A stretch of DNA of 64,000 nucleotides from Bog-756 sp963830165 (GCA_963830165.1 CAWHKZ010000007.1:186001-250000); one strand, 5' to 3'. Positions 17,202-25,495 are shown, numbered from the stretch's first letter. Notes: generated by a model from the sequence alone, not told the origin. Numbers and translations are program-made.

Positions 17202-18616
17202 GCCCCGCCCGGGTCGAGGCCAGTCCCCGCACGCTGCCGCTCGTGGTGGTGGCCGGACGGCCCAACGTCGGCAAGTCGACCCTGGTCAACCGCATCGTCG
17301 GCCGCAGGGCCGCGGTGGTGGAGGAGCGTCCCGGCGTGACCCGGGACCGCAAGGAGCTCGAGGCCGAATGGTGCGGCCACCGTTTCACGATCGTCGACAC
17401 CGGCGGTTGGCTGTCGTCCGACGACCCGCTCGACGCCCAGGTGAGTGCCCAGTCGGAGCGGGCCATCGCCGAGGCCGACGTGATCCTCTTCGTGGTCGAC
17501 GTCACGGTGGGCCTGACCGACCAGGACCTCGACGTAGCCCGCGTCCTGAAGAAGGCGGGCCGCCCCGTCCGGGTGGTGGTCAACAAGGTCGACTCGGACC
17601 AGCGCGAGGCCGACGTGTGGGATGCGCTCTCGCTCGGCCTCGGCGACCCGTGGGCGGTCAGCGCGCTGCACGGCCGCGGTACCGGCGACCTGCTGGACGA
17701 CGTGGTCGCCCTCCTGCCCGAGGCCGGGTCCGCCGCCCCGTCCGACACGCCGTCCGACACCCCCGCCGTCGACGATGACGGCCTGGTCGACCTGGTGGCG
17801 GCCAGCGTGGACACCGGCGGGTCGACCATCCCCCGGGTCGCCCTGGTGGGCCGGCCCAACGTCGGCAAGTCGACCCTGTTCAACCGCCTGGTGGGCGACG
17901 AGCGCTCGATCACCCACGACGCCCCGGGCACCACCCGCGACGCCGTGGACACGATCGTCGAGACCCCCGAGGGCACGGTGTGCTTCATCGACACGGCCGG
18001 CATGCGCCGCAAGTCGCGCACCGAGCGGGGGACCGAGTACTTCTCGGTGCTGCGGGCCCTCGACGCCCTCGACCGGGCCGACATCGCCCTGCTGGTGATC
18101 GACGCCACCGCCGGCATCACCCACCAGGACCAGCGCCTGGCCGAGCGCATCGGGGCCTCGGGCTGCCCGGTGGTGGTGGTGCTCAACAAGTGGGAGCTCG
18201 TCGCCACCGAGGACCGGGTGGGGATCCTGGCCGACGTCGGCGACCGGCTGGCCTTCCTCGGCGAGGCGCCGGTGCTCAAGATCAGCGCCCTGTCCGGCCT
18301 CGGGGTGCACCACATCCTCCCGGCGGTGGCCGCCGCCGAGGAGGCGTACCACTCGCGGATCCCGACGGCCGAGCTCAACCGGGCGCTCAAGTCGATCCAG
18401 GTGGCCCACCCACCCGTCGGCGCCCGCATCCAGTACGGCGTCCAGGGGGCGAACGACCCGCCCACCTTCACGCTCTTCACCAACGGACGGCTCCAGCCGA
18501 CCTACCTCCGCTACGTGGAGCGCGGCCTGCGGGAGCGCTTCGACCTCGGTCCGACCCCGATCAAGATCCGGGTCCGGGCCAAAGGGGCCAACGGGGGTGG
18601 GGGTCGGAAGCGGTGA
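17198..18616 (+). CDS. der: ribosome-associated GTPase Der (EngA)
   Basis: Double-G-domain GTPase needed for 50S subunit maturation. The first G1 is GRPNVGKST at residues 20–28 and the second in VALVGRPNVGKSTLFNRLVG near residue 220. Both have G3 (DTGG, DTAG) and G4 (NKVD, NKWE) motifs. The C-terminal KH-like domain ends in PIKIRVRAKG with a basic tail. GTG 17198 overlaps the preceding stop (GTGA) and yields 472 residues, the family length. An acidic linker of about 35 residues between the G domains is typical. Confidence 0.95.
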   Translation: MSPARVEASPRTLPLVVVAGRPNVGKSTLVNRIVGRRAAVVEERPGVTRDRKELEAEWCGHRFTIVDTGGWLSSDDPLDAQVSAQSERAIAEADVILFVVDVTVGLTDQDLDVARVLKKAGRPVRVVVNKVDSDQREADVWDALSLGLGDPWAVSALHGRGTGDLLDDVVALLPEAGSAAPSDTPSDTPAVDDDGLVDLVAASVDTGGSTIPRVALVGRPNVGKSTLFNRLVGDERSITHDAPGTTRDAVDTIVETPEGTVCFIDTAGMRRKSRTERGTEYFSVLRALDALDRADIALLVIDATAGITHQDQRLAERIGASGCPVVVVLNKWELVATEDRVGILADVGDRLAFLGEAPVLKISALSGLGVHHILPAVAAAEEAYHSRIPTAELNRALKSIQVAHPPVGARIQYGVQGANDPPTFTLFTNGRLQPTYLRYVERGLRERFDLGPTPIKIRVRAKGANGGGGRKR

Positions 18617-18655
18617 GGCGGTCTGTCGGACCCGTCCCGACCGGAGGGGCGGCCC

Positions 18656-18853
18656 GTGCCCTGGTGTGACCGGTGCGACCAGCAGCTCGAGGAGGAGGAC
18701 CTGACCGAGGACGGCCACTGCCCGGCCTGCGGGTCCGAGCCCCTCGAGCACCGGACGTCGCCGTGGTGGTTCAAGTTCCTGGCCGCGGCCACCGTGATCT
18801 ACCTCGGCTACCGGGCGTTCCAGGGCGTGACCTGGGTCGTCCACCACGTCTGA
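18656..18853 (+). CDS. small zinc-ribbon membrane protein
   Basis: A 65-residue protein starting at GTG 18656. The N-terminal half has two CxxC knuckles (CDRC and CPAC) forming a probable zinc ribbon; the C-terminal half is one membrane helix (FKFLAAATVIYLGYRAFQGV). No known function. It lies 39 bp after der, suggesting co-transcription. Confidence 0.65.
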   Translation: MPWCDRCDQQLEEEDLTEDGHCPACGSEPLEHRTSPWWFKFLAAATVIYLGYRAFQGVTWVVHHV

Positions 18854-19008
18854 ACCCACCCGGGAACGGTGGTCGGCGCCGCTCCCGGACCGGCCACGCC
18901 TTCCCGCTGGTGAACGGGACGTGTCCATCCGGTGACAGTCGGCCCCCGGATGGGCTAGGTTCGAGGCGACCCTGGATCGCAGGGTCATCGAACCAGGGGG
19001 GGATTCAC

Positions 19009-19974
19009 TTGCTTCGTCATACATTGCTCCGTCTCGCGCTCGCCGGCACGGTCACGGCCGGCGTCGTGGGCGTCGGCCTCGTCGCCGCACCCGGTGTGTC
19101 GGGCGCCAAGACGTCCAAGCCCATCTACATCTCCATGGGCGACTCCTACTCGGTCGGGTACCAGAACCCGACGCTCGGCAACACGAAGGGCTTCACCGGG
19201 TACGTCGCCGCCAAGGAGCACGACCAGCTCGAGAACTTCGGCTGCGGGGGCGCGACCACCGCGTCGCTGTTCGCCCAGGTCGGCTGCCCCACGGCCGCAT
19301 CGGCCGCCACCGACGCCGTGGCCTACCCGACCACCGACCAGGTGGATGCCGTCCTCTACTACATCAACGAGGCCGCCAACTACGGCAAGGTGGGCCTCGT
19401 GACCGTCTCCATCGGCGGCAACGACGTGACCGCCTGTGCCCTGCAGGCGGACCCGATCCCCTGCGTGGCCGCGGCCGCCACGACGATCCAGACCAACGTC
19501 ACGACGCTCGTGAGTGAGCTCGACACGGCGCTCACCGCCAACGGTGACACCGCGGCCAAGATCGTCGGCATCACCTACCCGGACGTGATCCTGGGCAACG
19601 ACGTGGCCCCGGTGGGCTCGACCAACCCGGTCCTGGCGGCCGAGTCGGTGCTCGCCTTCGACGACCTGATCAACCCGACCCTCGACACCGCCTACACGTC
19701 GGTGGCCCGGGGTGCGTTCGTCGACGTGACCGATGCCCCCTACGGCCTGGCCACGGCGGGTGACGACACCGGATCCTTCGACATCTCGACGGGTGCGTAC
19801 ACCGGCCCGACGACCAAGCTCAAGGGGTTCGGCAAGGACGTGCCGGTGCCGGTCGCCGAGGTGTGCGACATCACCTGGTACTGCGGCGCCGCCACCTTCG
19901 GCGACATCCACGCCAACAACAAGGGCTACCACCTCATCGGCAGCCTCATCGTGGCCAAGCTCGCTTCGCTCTGA
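19009..19974 (+). CDS. secreted SGNH/GDSL-type hydrolase
   Basis: Exported esterase/lipase-like protein of 321 residues. A signal peptide spans ~1–33 (RHTLLRLALAGTVTAGVVGVGL...GVSGA). The catalytic Ser is in MGDSYSVGYQ; the oxyanion Gly/Asn are in SIGGNDVTAC; the catalytic Asp/His pair is near the C terminus in FGDIHANNKGYHLIG. Four or more cysteines fit an exported disulfide-bonded protein. The start is the unusual TTG 19009, chosen because a strong purine-rich ribosome-binding site (AGGGGGGGA, 18995–19003) lies just upstream and the signal peptide begins there. A strong hairpin terminator follows. Confidence 0.85.
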   Translation: MLRHTLLRLALAGTVTAGVVGVGLVAAPGVSGAKTSKPIYISMGDSYSVGYQNPTLGNTKGFTGYVAAKEHDQLENFGCGGATTASLFAQVGCPTAASAATDAVAYPTTDQVDAVLYYINEAANYGKVGLVTVSIGGNDVTACALQADPIPCVAAAATTIQTNVTTLVSELDTALTANGDTAAKIVGITYPDVILGNDVAPVGSTNPVLAAESVLAFDDLINPTLDTAYTSVARGAFVDVTDAPYGLATAGDDTGSFDISTGAYTGPTTKLKGFGKDVPVPVAEVCDITWYCGAATFGDIHANNKGYHLIGSLIVAKLASL

Positions 19975-19995
19975 GCCACTCCGTACCACCAGCAG

Positions 19996-20037
19996 GACGC
20001 ACGACACCCCCCGCTCCGGCGGGGGGTGTCGTGCGTC
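19996..20037 (+). terminator. perfect 18-bp hairpin after the GDSL hydrolase gene
   Basis: Left arm 19996–20013, six-base loop 20014–20019, right arm 20020–20037; all 18 pairs match and most are G-C. There is no T tract, as is common for actinobacterial terminators. It sits 22 bp after the stop codon and could also block read-through into the GlxA-type gene at 20120. Confidence 0.85.
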
Positions 20038-20119
20038 CGGGGTCGACCCGGTGGGCGGGACGGTCATGGCCGGATTCGTGGGATACGTGTCATTGACGCC
20101 ATAGCGGCCCGGGCGCACC

Positions 20120-21121
20120 ATGGAGAGCATGGAGTCCAGGAGCGTCCTCATCGTCACCTATCCCGGGGTGCAGTCACTCGACGTCACCGGGCCCTTCGAG
20201 GTCTTCGCCGGGGCCCGGCGGGCCGCCACCGCCCGGGGCTTCGACGCCGGCTATGACGTCCGGATCGGCGCCCTCTCGCCCGGCCCCGTCGTCACCAGCA
20301 GCGGGCTGACCCTCACCGCCGGCCCCCTGCCCGGGCCCCGGTCGCGGATCGACACCCTGCTGCTGGCCGGCGGCGACGGCGTGGACGAGGCCCGGCGCAG
20401 CCCGGCGCTGGTCGGATGGTTGCGTCGTACCGCTCCACGGGCCCGCCGGGTGGCCACGGTGTGCTCGGGTGCGCTGCTCGCCGCCGAGGCCGGGCTGCTC
20501 GACGGCCGGAAGGCCACGACCCACTGGGCCCGGGCCGAGGAGCTGGCCAGCCACTACCCGGCCGTCGAGGTCGACGCCGATCCGATCTACCTGCGCGACG
20601 GCGACATCTGGACCAGCGCCGGCGTGACGGCCGGCATCGACCTGGCCCTGGCCCTGGTGGAGGCGGACCTCGGCACCGAGGTGGCCCAGCTGATCGCCCG
20701 GTGGCTCGTGATGTTCCTGCACCGGCCGGGCGGACAGTCCCAGTTCGCCACCCCGGTGTGGACCCGCCGGGCCGACCGCTCCCCGGTCCGGGCCGCCCAG
20801 GACCGTGTCGAGGCGTCGCCGGGCGACGACCACCGGGTGGCCACCCTGGCCGGATCGGCCGCCATGTCCGAGCGCCACTTCGCCCGCGTGTTCACCGCCG
20901 AGGTGGGGGAGACCCCGAGCCGGTACGTCGAACGGGTGCGCACCGAGGCGGCCCGGCGCGACCTCGAGACCACCGGGGACACGCTCGACGTGATCGCCGC
21001 CCGATGCGGCTTCGGCACCGCCGAGACCCTGCGCCGGGCCTTCCACCGCCAGCTCCGCACCAGCCCCGACGGCTACCGACGACGGTTCGCCGCCCCCCGC
21101 AGCGAAAGGACTCCAGCATGA
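20120..21121 (+). CDS. GlxA/FtrA-type transcriptional regulator (DJ-1/PfpI domain + AraC HTH)
   Basis: A 333-residue AraC-family regulator. Residues ~8–190 are a DJ-1/PfpI-like domain with the nucleophile-elbow ATVCSGALLAAEAGLLDGRKATTHW; residues ~225–325 are an AraC HTH (MSERHFARVFTAEVGETPSRYVERVRTEAARR, then the second helix-turn-helix in GFGTAETLRRAFHRQL). The sequence ends with an ATGA overlap onto the next gene, a DJ-1/PfpI protein, which is likely its co-expressed or regulated partner. The effector is unknown. Confidence 0.87.
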   Translation: MESMESRSVLIVTYPGVQSLDVTGPFEVFAGARRAATARGFDAGYDVRIGALSPGPVVTSSGLTLTAGPLPGPRSRIDTLLLAGGDGVDEARRSPALVGWLRRTAPRARRVATVCSGALLAAEAGLLDGRKATTHWARAEELASHYPAVEVDADPIYLRDGDIWTSAGVTAGIDLALALVEADLGTEVAQLIARWLVMFLHRPGGQSQFATPVWTRRADRSPVRAAQDRVEASPGDDHRVATLAGSAAMSERHFARVFTAEVGETPSRYVERVRTEAARRDLETTGDTLDVIAARCGFGTAETLRRAFHRQLRTSPDGYRRRFAAPRSERTPA

Positions 21122-21786
21122 CGCAGCACCCCACGTCGTCCACGACCACGGTCGCCATCCCGCTGTTCGACCGGTTCACCGCGCTCGACGCCATCGGCCC
21201 CTACGAGGTACTGCAACGGGTGCCCGGCATCGACGTCGTCTTCGTCGGCCACGAGCTGGGCGAGGTGCGCAGCGACAACGGCATGCTCGGCATCGTCCGC
21301 GACGCCACCTTCGAAGAGGTTCCGTCCCCCGAGGTGCTGGTCTTCCCCGGCGGCGTGGGCACCCGTGCGGTCGAGACCGACGCCCGCGTGCTCGACTGGG
21401 TCCGCAGCGTGCACGCCACATCGCGGTGGACCACCTCGGTGTGCACCGGATCGCTGGTCCTGGCGGCAGCCGGCCTGCTCGCCGGGATGACCGCCACCAC
21501 CCACTGGGCGACCTACGGCGAACTGGCCCGGTTCGACGTGATCCCGGTGGCCGACCGGGTGGTGGAGCACCTCGACGAGCGCATCGTGACGGCGGCGGGC
21601 GTGTCGAGCGGCATCGACATGGCGCTCCGCCTGATCGAGCTGCTGGTGGACACGACGGCCGCCCGGGCCGCCCAGCTGATGATCGAGTACGACCCGGCGC
21701 CCCACGTCGACTCGGGCTCGGTGGCCAAGGCGTCGGAGGCCACCATGGCCCGGGTGGTCGAGTACGCCTCGTCGGGCCGGTCGTAG
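21118..21786 (+). CDS. DJ-1/PfpI family protein (isonitrile hydratase-like)
   Basis: A 222-residue single-domain DJ-1/PfpI protein. The nucleophilic cysteine lies in TSVCTGSLVLAAAGLL, followed by TATTHWATYGEL, the pattern of isonitrile hydratase (InhA) and related amidotransferase-like hydrolases. The N-terminal DRFTALDAIGPYEVL is also typical. The start ATG 21118 overlaps the stop of the regulator, so the pair is translationally coupled. Isonitrile hydratase activity is possible but not certain from sequence. Confidence 0.8.
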   Translation: MTQHPTSSTTTVAIPLFDRFTALDAIGPYEVLQRVPGIDVVFVGHELGEVRSDNGMLGIVRDATFEEVPSPEVLVFPGGVGTRAVETDARVLDWVRSVHATSRWTTSVCTGSLVLAAAGLLAGMTATTHWATYGELARFDVIPVADRVVEHLDERIVTAAGVSSGIDMALRLIELLVDTTAARAAQLMIEYDPAPHVDSGSVAKASEATMARVVEYASSGRS

Positions 21787-21820
21787 GGCACCGTCGAAAA
21801 GCGTCGACCGCGCCGGTCGC

Positions 21821-22630
21821 TCAGCCGGGCCAGTCCGGGTCGGGCTCGGCGTAGAAGTCGACCAGGGCGTTCATGCCGATGGCCAGGAGGCTCCATTCGA
21901 CGTCGGCCCCATCCGACGGACGGACCTGGACGAGCTGGCGGACGACCTCGGGCTCGACCAACATCCGCAACAGCACCCCCTCGGCGAGGGCCGAGAGCGT
22001 GACGGCGGCGTCGTGCAGTGCCAGGCCGGGGCGGATCCGCCATCCGCAGGCGGCCAGGCCGGCCTCGTAGAGCAGCTCGTACTGGGCGCTGAGCCGGCGG
22101 CTGGACACCTTGAACTGATCGACCAGCGTCGACTCGGACCCGGCCAGGCCGTTGGCCGTGATGTAGGTCCCGAGGGCCATCTGGATGGCCGCTTCCGACC
22201 CGGATGCGGCCTCGAGGAAGGCGCCGCAGGTCACCCGGACCAGCTCGGCCAGCGACTCGCGACGGGTCGCCGGCGTGCTCACGTCGACGCGCTCGATGGC
22301 CTCGCTGAGTGCCTGTGAGCTCAGGTCCACCTCGACGGCGGCTTGGGCGTCCAGGATCGACTGGACGACTTCGAGCTGGAACTCCTCCTGGTTGTCCCAG
22401 ATCCTGCGGATGACCGACGCGTTCGTCACCCGGATGCCCTGCGTCGACTCGACGTGGGCCAGGACACGCTTGAACGTCAGGTGCTCGGCCCCCGTGCCCA
22501 GGCCCTCGGAGAGGAGGACCTCGCAGCCGGCGGCCAGCACGAGGTCGTGGAGCTCCTCGCGGGTCCTCCGGGGCTTGGCGCCACCGGACGTGTCCCGCTG
22601 CCCCTCGCTGTAGTCGGGAAGTGACGACAT
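21821..22630 (-). CDS. TetR-family-like transcriptional regulator
   Basis: A 269-residue protein with an N-terminal helical DNA-binding region (residues ~23–75; REELHDLVLAAGCEVLLSEG, then VTNASVIRRIWDNQEEFQLEVV) in the arrangement of TetR regulators. A long helical ligand/dimer domain follows. The first helices are longer than usual and contain LTFKRVLAHVESTQGIRV. The gene faces the GlxA/PfpI pair convergently and has no obvious partner. It is the last backbone gene before the tRNA-associated island. Confidence 0.65.
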   Translation of the reverse strand: MSSLPDYSEGQRDTSGGAKPRRTREELHDLVLAAGCEVLLSEGLGTGAEHLTFKRVLAHVESTQGIRVTNASVIRRIWDNQEEFQLEVVQSILDAQAAVEVDLSSQALSEAIERVDVSTPATRRESLAELVRVTCGAFLEAASGSEAAIQMALGTYITANGLAGSESTLVDQFKVSSRRLSAQYELLYEAGLAACGWRIRPGLALHDAAVTLSALAEGVLLRMLVEPEVVRQLVQVRPSDGADVEWSLLAIGMNALVDFYAEPDPDWPG

Positions 22631-22829
22631 CCGACCGGAGGTTACCGGGTTAACACCTGTTGACTGGTCATACCCCGAGCAGCGTAGTCCGGCACCGCGG
22701 CGGCGATGGTCGACCTATGGGCCTCAGGGTCGAGCGGGTCCGTGGGCCGTGGACCGCCGGGGGAGAGAAGCCGGGTGCTGTAGTCTGTCGGTCTGCCGTG
22801 CCGGGGTAGCCCGTGACGGCGGACCACCG

Positions 22830-22907
22830 CGGGCTGTGGCGCAGCTTGGTTAGCGCGCTTGACTGGGGGTCAAGAGGTCCCGGGTTCAAATCCCGGCAGC
22901 CCGACCA
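22830..22907 (+). tRNA. tRNA-Pro (anticodon GGG)
   Basis: The acceptor arms CGGGCTG (22830–22836) and CAGCCCG (22897–22903) pair perfectly. The D-arm is GGCGCAGCTTGGTTAGCGCGC, the anticodon stem CTTGA/TCAAG encloses a loop CTGGGGG with anticodon GGG, and the T-arm is CCGGG-TTCAAAT-CCCGG. The CCA tail is encoded (22905–22907). The 3' half is duplicated at 25.1 kb and 29.9 kb, marking this gene as the attachment site for the downstream island. Confidence 0.97.
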
Positions 22908-22921
22908 CGGAGGTGCAGGTC
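22863..22921 (+). repeat. attachment-site copy 1 (intact tRNA-Pro anticodon loop to 3' flank)
   Basis: This 59-nt segment from the anticodon loop through the CCA end into the 3' flank is repeated at 25105–25162 (three differences including one deleted base). Its 3' portion recurs at 29865–29902 (37 of 38 bases with flank) and, more weakly, at 40591–40617 (24 of 27). Crossover regions of tyrosine recombinases at tRNA genes typically run from the anticodon loop to the 3' end, as here. Confidence 0.8.
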
Positions 22922-22956
22922 AGGGCCGGTTACCGTCATTACGGGACCGGCCCTGA
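22920..22956 (+). terminator. terminator of tRNA-Pro
   Basis: 11-bp perfect stem TCAGGGCCGGT (22920–22930) with ACCGGCCCTGA (22946–22956) around a 15-nt loop, followed by TTCGTCTTTGT. Related hairpins follow att copies 2 and 3, so the repeated unit includes the terminator region. Confidence 0.75.
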
Positions 22957-23014
22957 TTCGTCTTTGTCAACCACTTGTCAACGGAACGTTTGAGCATGCC
23001 AACGGAGAGGTTCA

Positions 23015-23338
23015 ATGGCAGGCAACGGAGAACTGGCGGAGGTGCGCTTCGACCGCCTGGTCGATTCACTCCGGGTGCAGTTCGCTGAGAGTGGAGCATG
23101 CGTGGCGCAGGCCGCCGAGGTCCACGACACCAAGCAGTGGCGTCGAGCAGCGCGGCTGGCCGCACACCGCCTCGGGTTGTTCGTGGCGACCGGGCACTTC
23201 GGACCCGCCGACGAGCTTGTCTGGGCGAAGACCTACGACCGTCCGACGACCGACGCTGACCGTCGGGAGGCGATGATCATCATCGAGCACGCCGTCTTCG
23301 CAACCGCCTCGATGGAGGGCCTACCGGGGGCCGAGTAG
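23015..23338 (+). CDS. hypothetical island protein
   Basis: A 107-residue soluble protein starting at ATG 23015 with a good ribosome-binding site (GGAGAGG, 7 nt upstream). It is mostly helical with the segments RFDRLVDSLRVQFAES and ADRREAMIIIEHAVFATA. I recognise no family. It lies immediately inside the first attachment site and its end overlaps, convergently, the 3' end of the integrase remnant (23321). Confidence 0.55.
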   Translation: MAGNGELAEVRFDRLVDSLRVQFAESGACVAQAAEVHDTKQWRRAARLAAHRLGLFVATGHFGPADELVWAKTYDRPTTDADRREAMIIIEHAVFATASMEGLPGAE

Positions 23339-23539
23339 GGACGCCGACAGCGCCGCAGTGGCCTCCTCGGCCATCCCCGGCAAGGTGTGGGCGTAGATGC
23401 TCAATGTGATGGTGGGCGACGCATGGCCCAGCAACTCCTGCACGATTTTCACCGGCACTCCGGCGGCCAGCATCAGCGACGCTGCGGTGTGACGACAGTC
23501 GTGCAGGCGAAGGCGCGGAAGCCCGCTCTCATGTGGATC
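23321..23539 (-). pseudogene. tyrosine recombinase (integrase), C-terminal remnant
   Basis: On the minus strand an open stretch of ~72 codons encodes LPRLRLHDCRHTAASLMLAA, then GVPVKIVQELLGHASPTITL, then SIYAHTLPGM, ending at TAG 23323–23321. This is the catalytic C terminus of a phage/ICE-type tyrosine recombinase: the HxxR pair (HDCRH), the GH of LLGHAS, and the nucleophilic Tyr in SIYAHT are all present. A TGA at 23542–23540 precedes it and the core-binding and N-terminal domains are missing. It is therefore a deletion relic of the enzyme that probably used the adjacent tRNA-Pro site. Confidence 0.85.
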
Positions 23540-23579
23540 TCACCGGCTATCTCCAGGCGCATCCAAGAACGTTCGATAC

Positions 23580-24002
23580 CTAATGCGCCGTGCCGACCGT
23601 CTTGACCGTGACATCACCCAGGAACGTGTGGCCAGTGATCCGGACAAGGTGGTCGGCATCCGTCGAGTCGACATCGTCGGCGCTGCTGTTTAGGTGGTCG
23701 TTATCTGCTCGACCTGACAGCTCGACCCGGGTGCCCGGTCTAACCAGCACATCGACATCGCGACCGATCGCGAATGCCTCGATGTCCACTACCGAGGGGA
23801 GTCCTTTGGAGTTCGTTAAGTCGATGGTCACGTCCCCGAGTAGTGCGAGCGCTCCAAGTTCCTCTTCAACATCCCATGTTTGGGCCCGTTTTCCCTTGTG
23901 GAACCAGCCGCCCTCGAAGATGGGCTCGAATCCGAGCAACCAACGGTGCCGAGACTGCGGTTGTCGATCCGCTGTCTTGGGGGAGAGATCGGGGGCGGGC
24001 AT
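23580..24002 (-). CDS. LiaF/DUF2154-like C-terminal domain protein
   Basis: A 140-residue soluble protein. The repeated beta-strand pattern LALLGDVTIDLTNSKG, VVDIEAFAIGRDVDVLVRPGTRVEL and HTFLGDVTVKTVG resembles the C-terminal beta-helix-like domain of LiaF/'cell wall-active antibiotics response' proteins, which usually follows a membrane or DUF1707 domain absent here. ATG 24002 was chosen because a GGAGGAG ribosome-binding site lies 6–12 nt upstream; a GTG at 24023 would place the SD inside the gene. Its role in the island is unknown. Confidence 0.6.
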   Translation of the reverse strand: MPAPDLSPKTADRQPQSRHRWLLGFEPIFEGGWFHKGKRAQTWDVEEELGALALLGDVTIDLTNSKGLPSVVDIEAFAIGRDVDVLVRPGTRVELSGRADNDHLNSSADDVDSTDADHLVRITGHTFLGDVTVKTVGTAH

Positions 24003-24166
24003 GTTGGAAGTCTCCTCCCTCACCGGACCCTTCCGTAGAGGCGAAGGACCATCGCCAGGTCGGCCTGCCCCTGATCGCCGGGTCGAGGTCGTTCGTGCCT
24101 GGGAAAGCAGCGGGCGACTCTCTGTCCGTGGCGAGTCCGTCCAATCCCTTTCTGCACCTGATTCAC

Positions 24167-24616
24167 CTACAAGGCATGGAACGCGATTCCATCGGCGATG
24201 GCCGAGTCACGGAGATTGGGCCCGATGTCGCTTGTCGACACTGCAATACCCGCATCGAGCCGATGTGCCGCGGCGAGGGCTTCGACCATGGCGGCGGACA
24301 TGCCTCGCCCTTCAATCCGGTGACGGTGTTGGAGGAGTGCCATCGTCCATGACAGCTCCCGCATCGGGAGAACCTCGATCTCGTCGGGCAATGCGACGAC
24401 CTGTGCGCGAAAGCGGTCCTGAATATCAGGCGGCAGTCCGGCAACCGGTCCCGAGAGCGTGCCGGCCACCTCGGGATCGGCAAGGGAGGAGAAGAGCCGA
24501 AAGAGCCACAGTCCAGTGGTCGCTATGCCGTCGGGGGCAAGACCTCCCAAGTCCGACGTCCTCTCGCCCGTCAGGACGTCACGGAGCAAGTGGTCATCGA
24601 CGACGACGGATGCCAC
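24167..24616 (-). CDS. PIN-like toxin of an AbrB-partnered toxin–antitoxin pair
   Basis: A 149-residue protein beginning VVVDDHLLRDVLTG, like the first strand and acidic residue of PIN-domain RNases. It ends LDAGIAVSTSDIGPNLRDSAIADGI, like the PIN pattern of a second conserved Asp followed by 'T-x-D' and a terminal strand. The middle is more divergent than VapC, so the PIN assignment is inference. The GTG start at 24616 directly abuts the stop of the upstream AbrB-type gene (24617), the usual antitoxin-first order. Confidence 0.65.
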   Translation of the reverse strand: MASVVVDDHLLRDVLTGERTSDLGGLAPDGIATTGLWLFRLFSSLADPEVAGTLSGPVAGLPPDIQDRFRAQVVALPDEIEVLPMRELSWTMALLQHRHRIEGRGMSAAMVEALAAAHRLDAGIAVSTSDIGPNLRDSAIADGIAFHAL

Positions 24617-24853
24617 CTACGAGGTCGCCAGATCGGGATCGTCGAGTTCGCTGACGAACTGGCGATGCTGTTCAGCCGTCAGGGCGTTGGCGAGGAGCTC
24701 TTGACGGCCGCCGGGGGGTAGCAGGATCACGGCGTCACCCAAGTCGACCACGGTGACTCGACCACCGTTGTCCAACCCCCACCGATGCCTCACGGCCGCA
24801 GGCACAGACATCTGTCCACTGGTCGAGACGAGAAATTCGGCTGACGTCGCCAT
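24617..24853 (-). CDS. AbrB/MazE-type antitoxin
   Basis: A 78-residue swapped-hairpin AbrB protein: FLVSTSGQMSVPAAVRHRWGLDNGGRVTVVDLGDAVILLP covers the DNA-binding domain, with the canonical G-Q-M-S-V-P and a closing beta hairpin. The C-terminal ~25 residues (LTAEQHRQFVSELDDPDLATS) would contact the toxin. It is preceded by a 7-bp inverted repeat that could be its operator. The toxin gene follows without a gap. Confidence 0.8.
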   Translation of the reverse strand: MATSAEFLVSTSGQMSVPAAVRHRWGLDNGGRVTVVDLGDAVILLPPGGRQELLANALTAEQHRQFVSELDDPDLATS

Positions 24854-24868
24854 GCGCGACCCCCGTTC

Positions 24869-24895
24869 ACTTGGTGAAACAGAATCATACCAAGT
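24869..24895. promoter_or_regulatory. inverted-repeat operator candidate of the toxin–antitoxin pair
   Basis: ACTTGGT (24869–24875) and ACCAAGT (24889–24895) form perfect 7-bp arms separated by 13 nt, starting 16 bp upstream of the antitoxin ATG (24853). AT-rich sequence in the spacer could hold the -10 element. AbrB-type antitoxins usually autorepress at such sites; binding here is inferred. Confidence 0.5.
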
Positions 24896-25495
24896 ATCCC
24901 CGTACCGGGGTTACACGGGTGATCGTCAGAATTCCGCATCGGCGCCCGGCGAGTGTCCCAACCCCGCGCGATCCCGCGCCAGGACGGAGAACACCGGACA
25001 CGGAAACTGCTGGACAGAAGTGGGAAGAAGCATTCCGGCCTTGAACAGGACTTTTCTTCGAATTAGCTGGCCGGAGCCACGGAGGCGAAATTGCCCGGAT
25101 CCGCCTGGGAGTCAAGGGTCCCGGGTGCAAATCCCGGCAGCCCGACCACGGAGGTGCAGGTCCGGCCCCGGGGGAGCGCCCCGGGTCTGACCTCCGGAAC
25201 GATGATCCCCGCGCAATCCCGCGGTGTCTGGTCGCTCCCCGAGGATCAATCGATTGATCCTCGGGCTACAACCCATCCGACGGGATGCCCGGTCACGCTC
25301 GAGATCACGCCGAACTCGGCGGTGACGCAGGTGGAGCTCCTCGCCCACATCGAGCTGGCGGACGTGCCCCGAAGGTGAACGAACGCTGCCCGCCTGTCTG
25401 TTCGAGGCGACGTGGACATCAACGAGTCACATCTTCCCGAGAAATGGGGATTTCTCGGGAATGTTCCGACCTCATCCGAAGGGTGGTGGCCACAA
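24896..25495. other. non-coding island spacer containing att copy 2
   Basis: No convincing gene is visible between the antitoxin promoter and the sulfotransferase stop. The stretch holds the degraded tRNA-Pro 3' half at 25105–25162 and its trailing hairpin (about 25160–25196). A short frame before 25378 ends in PVTLEITPNSAVTQVELLAH, which could be the tail of a decayed gene. Confidence 0.5.
25105..25162 (+). repeat. attachment-site copy 2 (tRNA-Pro 3' half)
   Basis: Matches 22863–22921 from the anticodon loop to GGTGCAGGTC with only three differences (one substitution in the loop, one deleted A, and TTCAA changed to TGCAA). The 5' half of a tRNA is absent, so it is not a functional gene. A GC-rich hairpin follows. 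It is consistent with an attL/attR-type duplication produced by integration at the tRNA. Confidence 0.82.

Noticed and set aside
25105..25162. Second tRNA-Pro gene
   Set aside because: Only the 3' half is present and the acceptor 5' strand and D-arm are missing, so it cannot fold as a tRNA.
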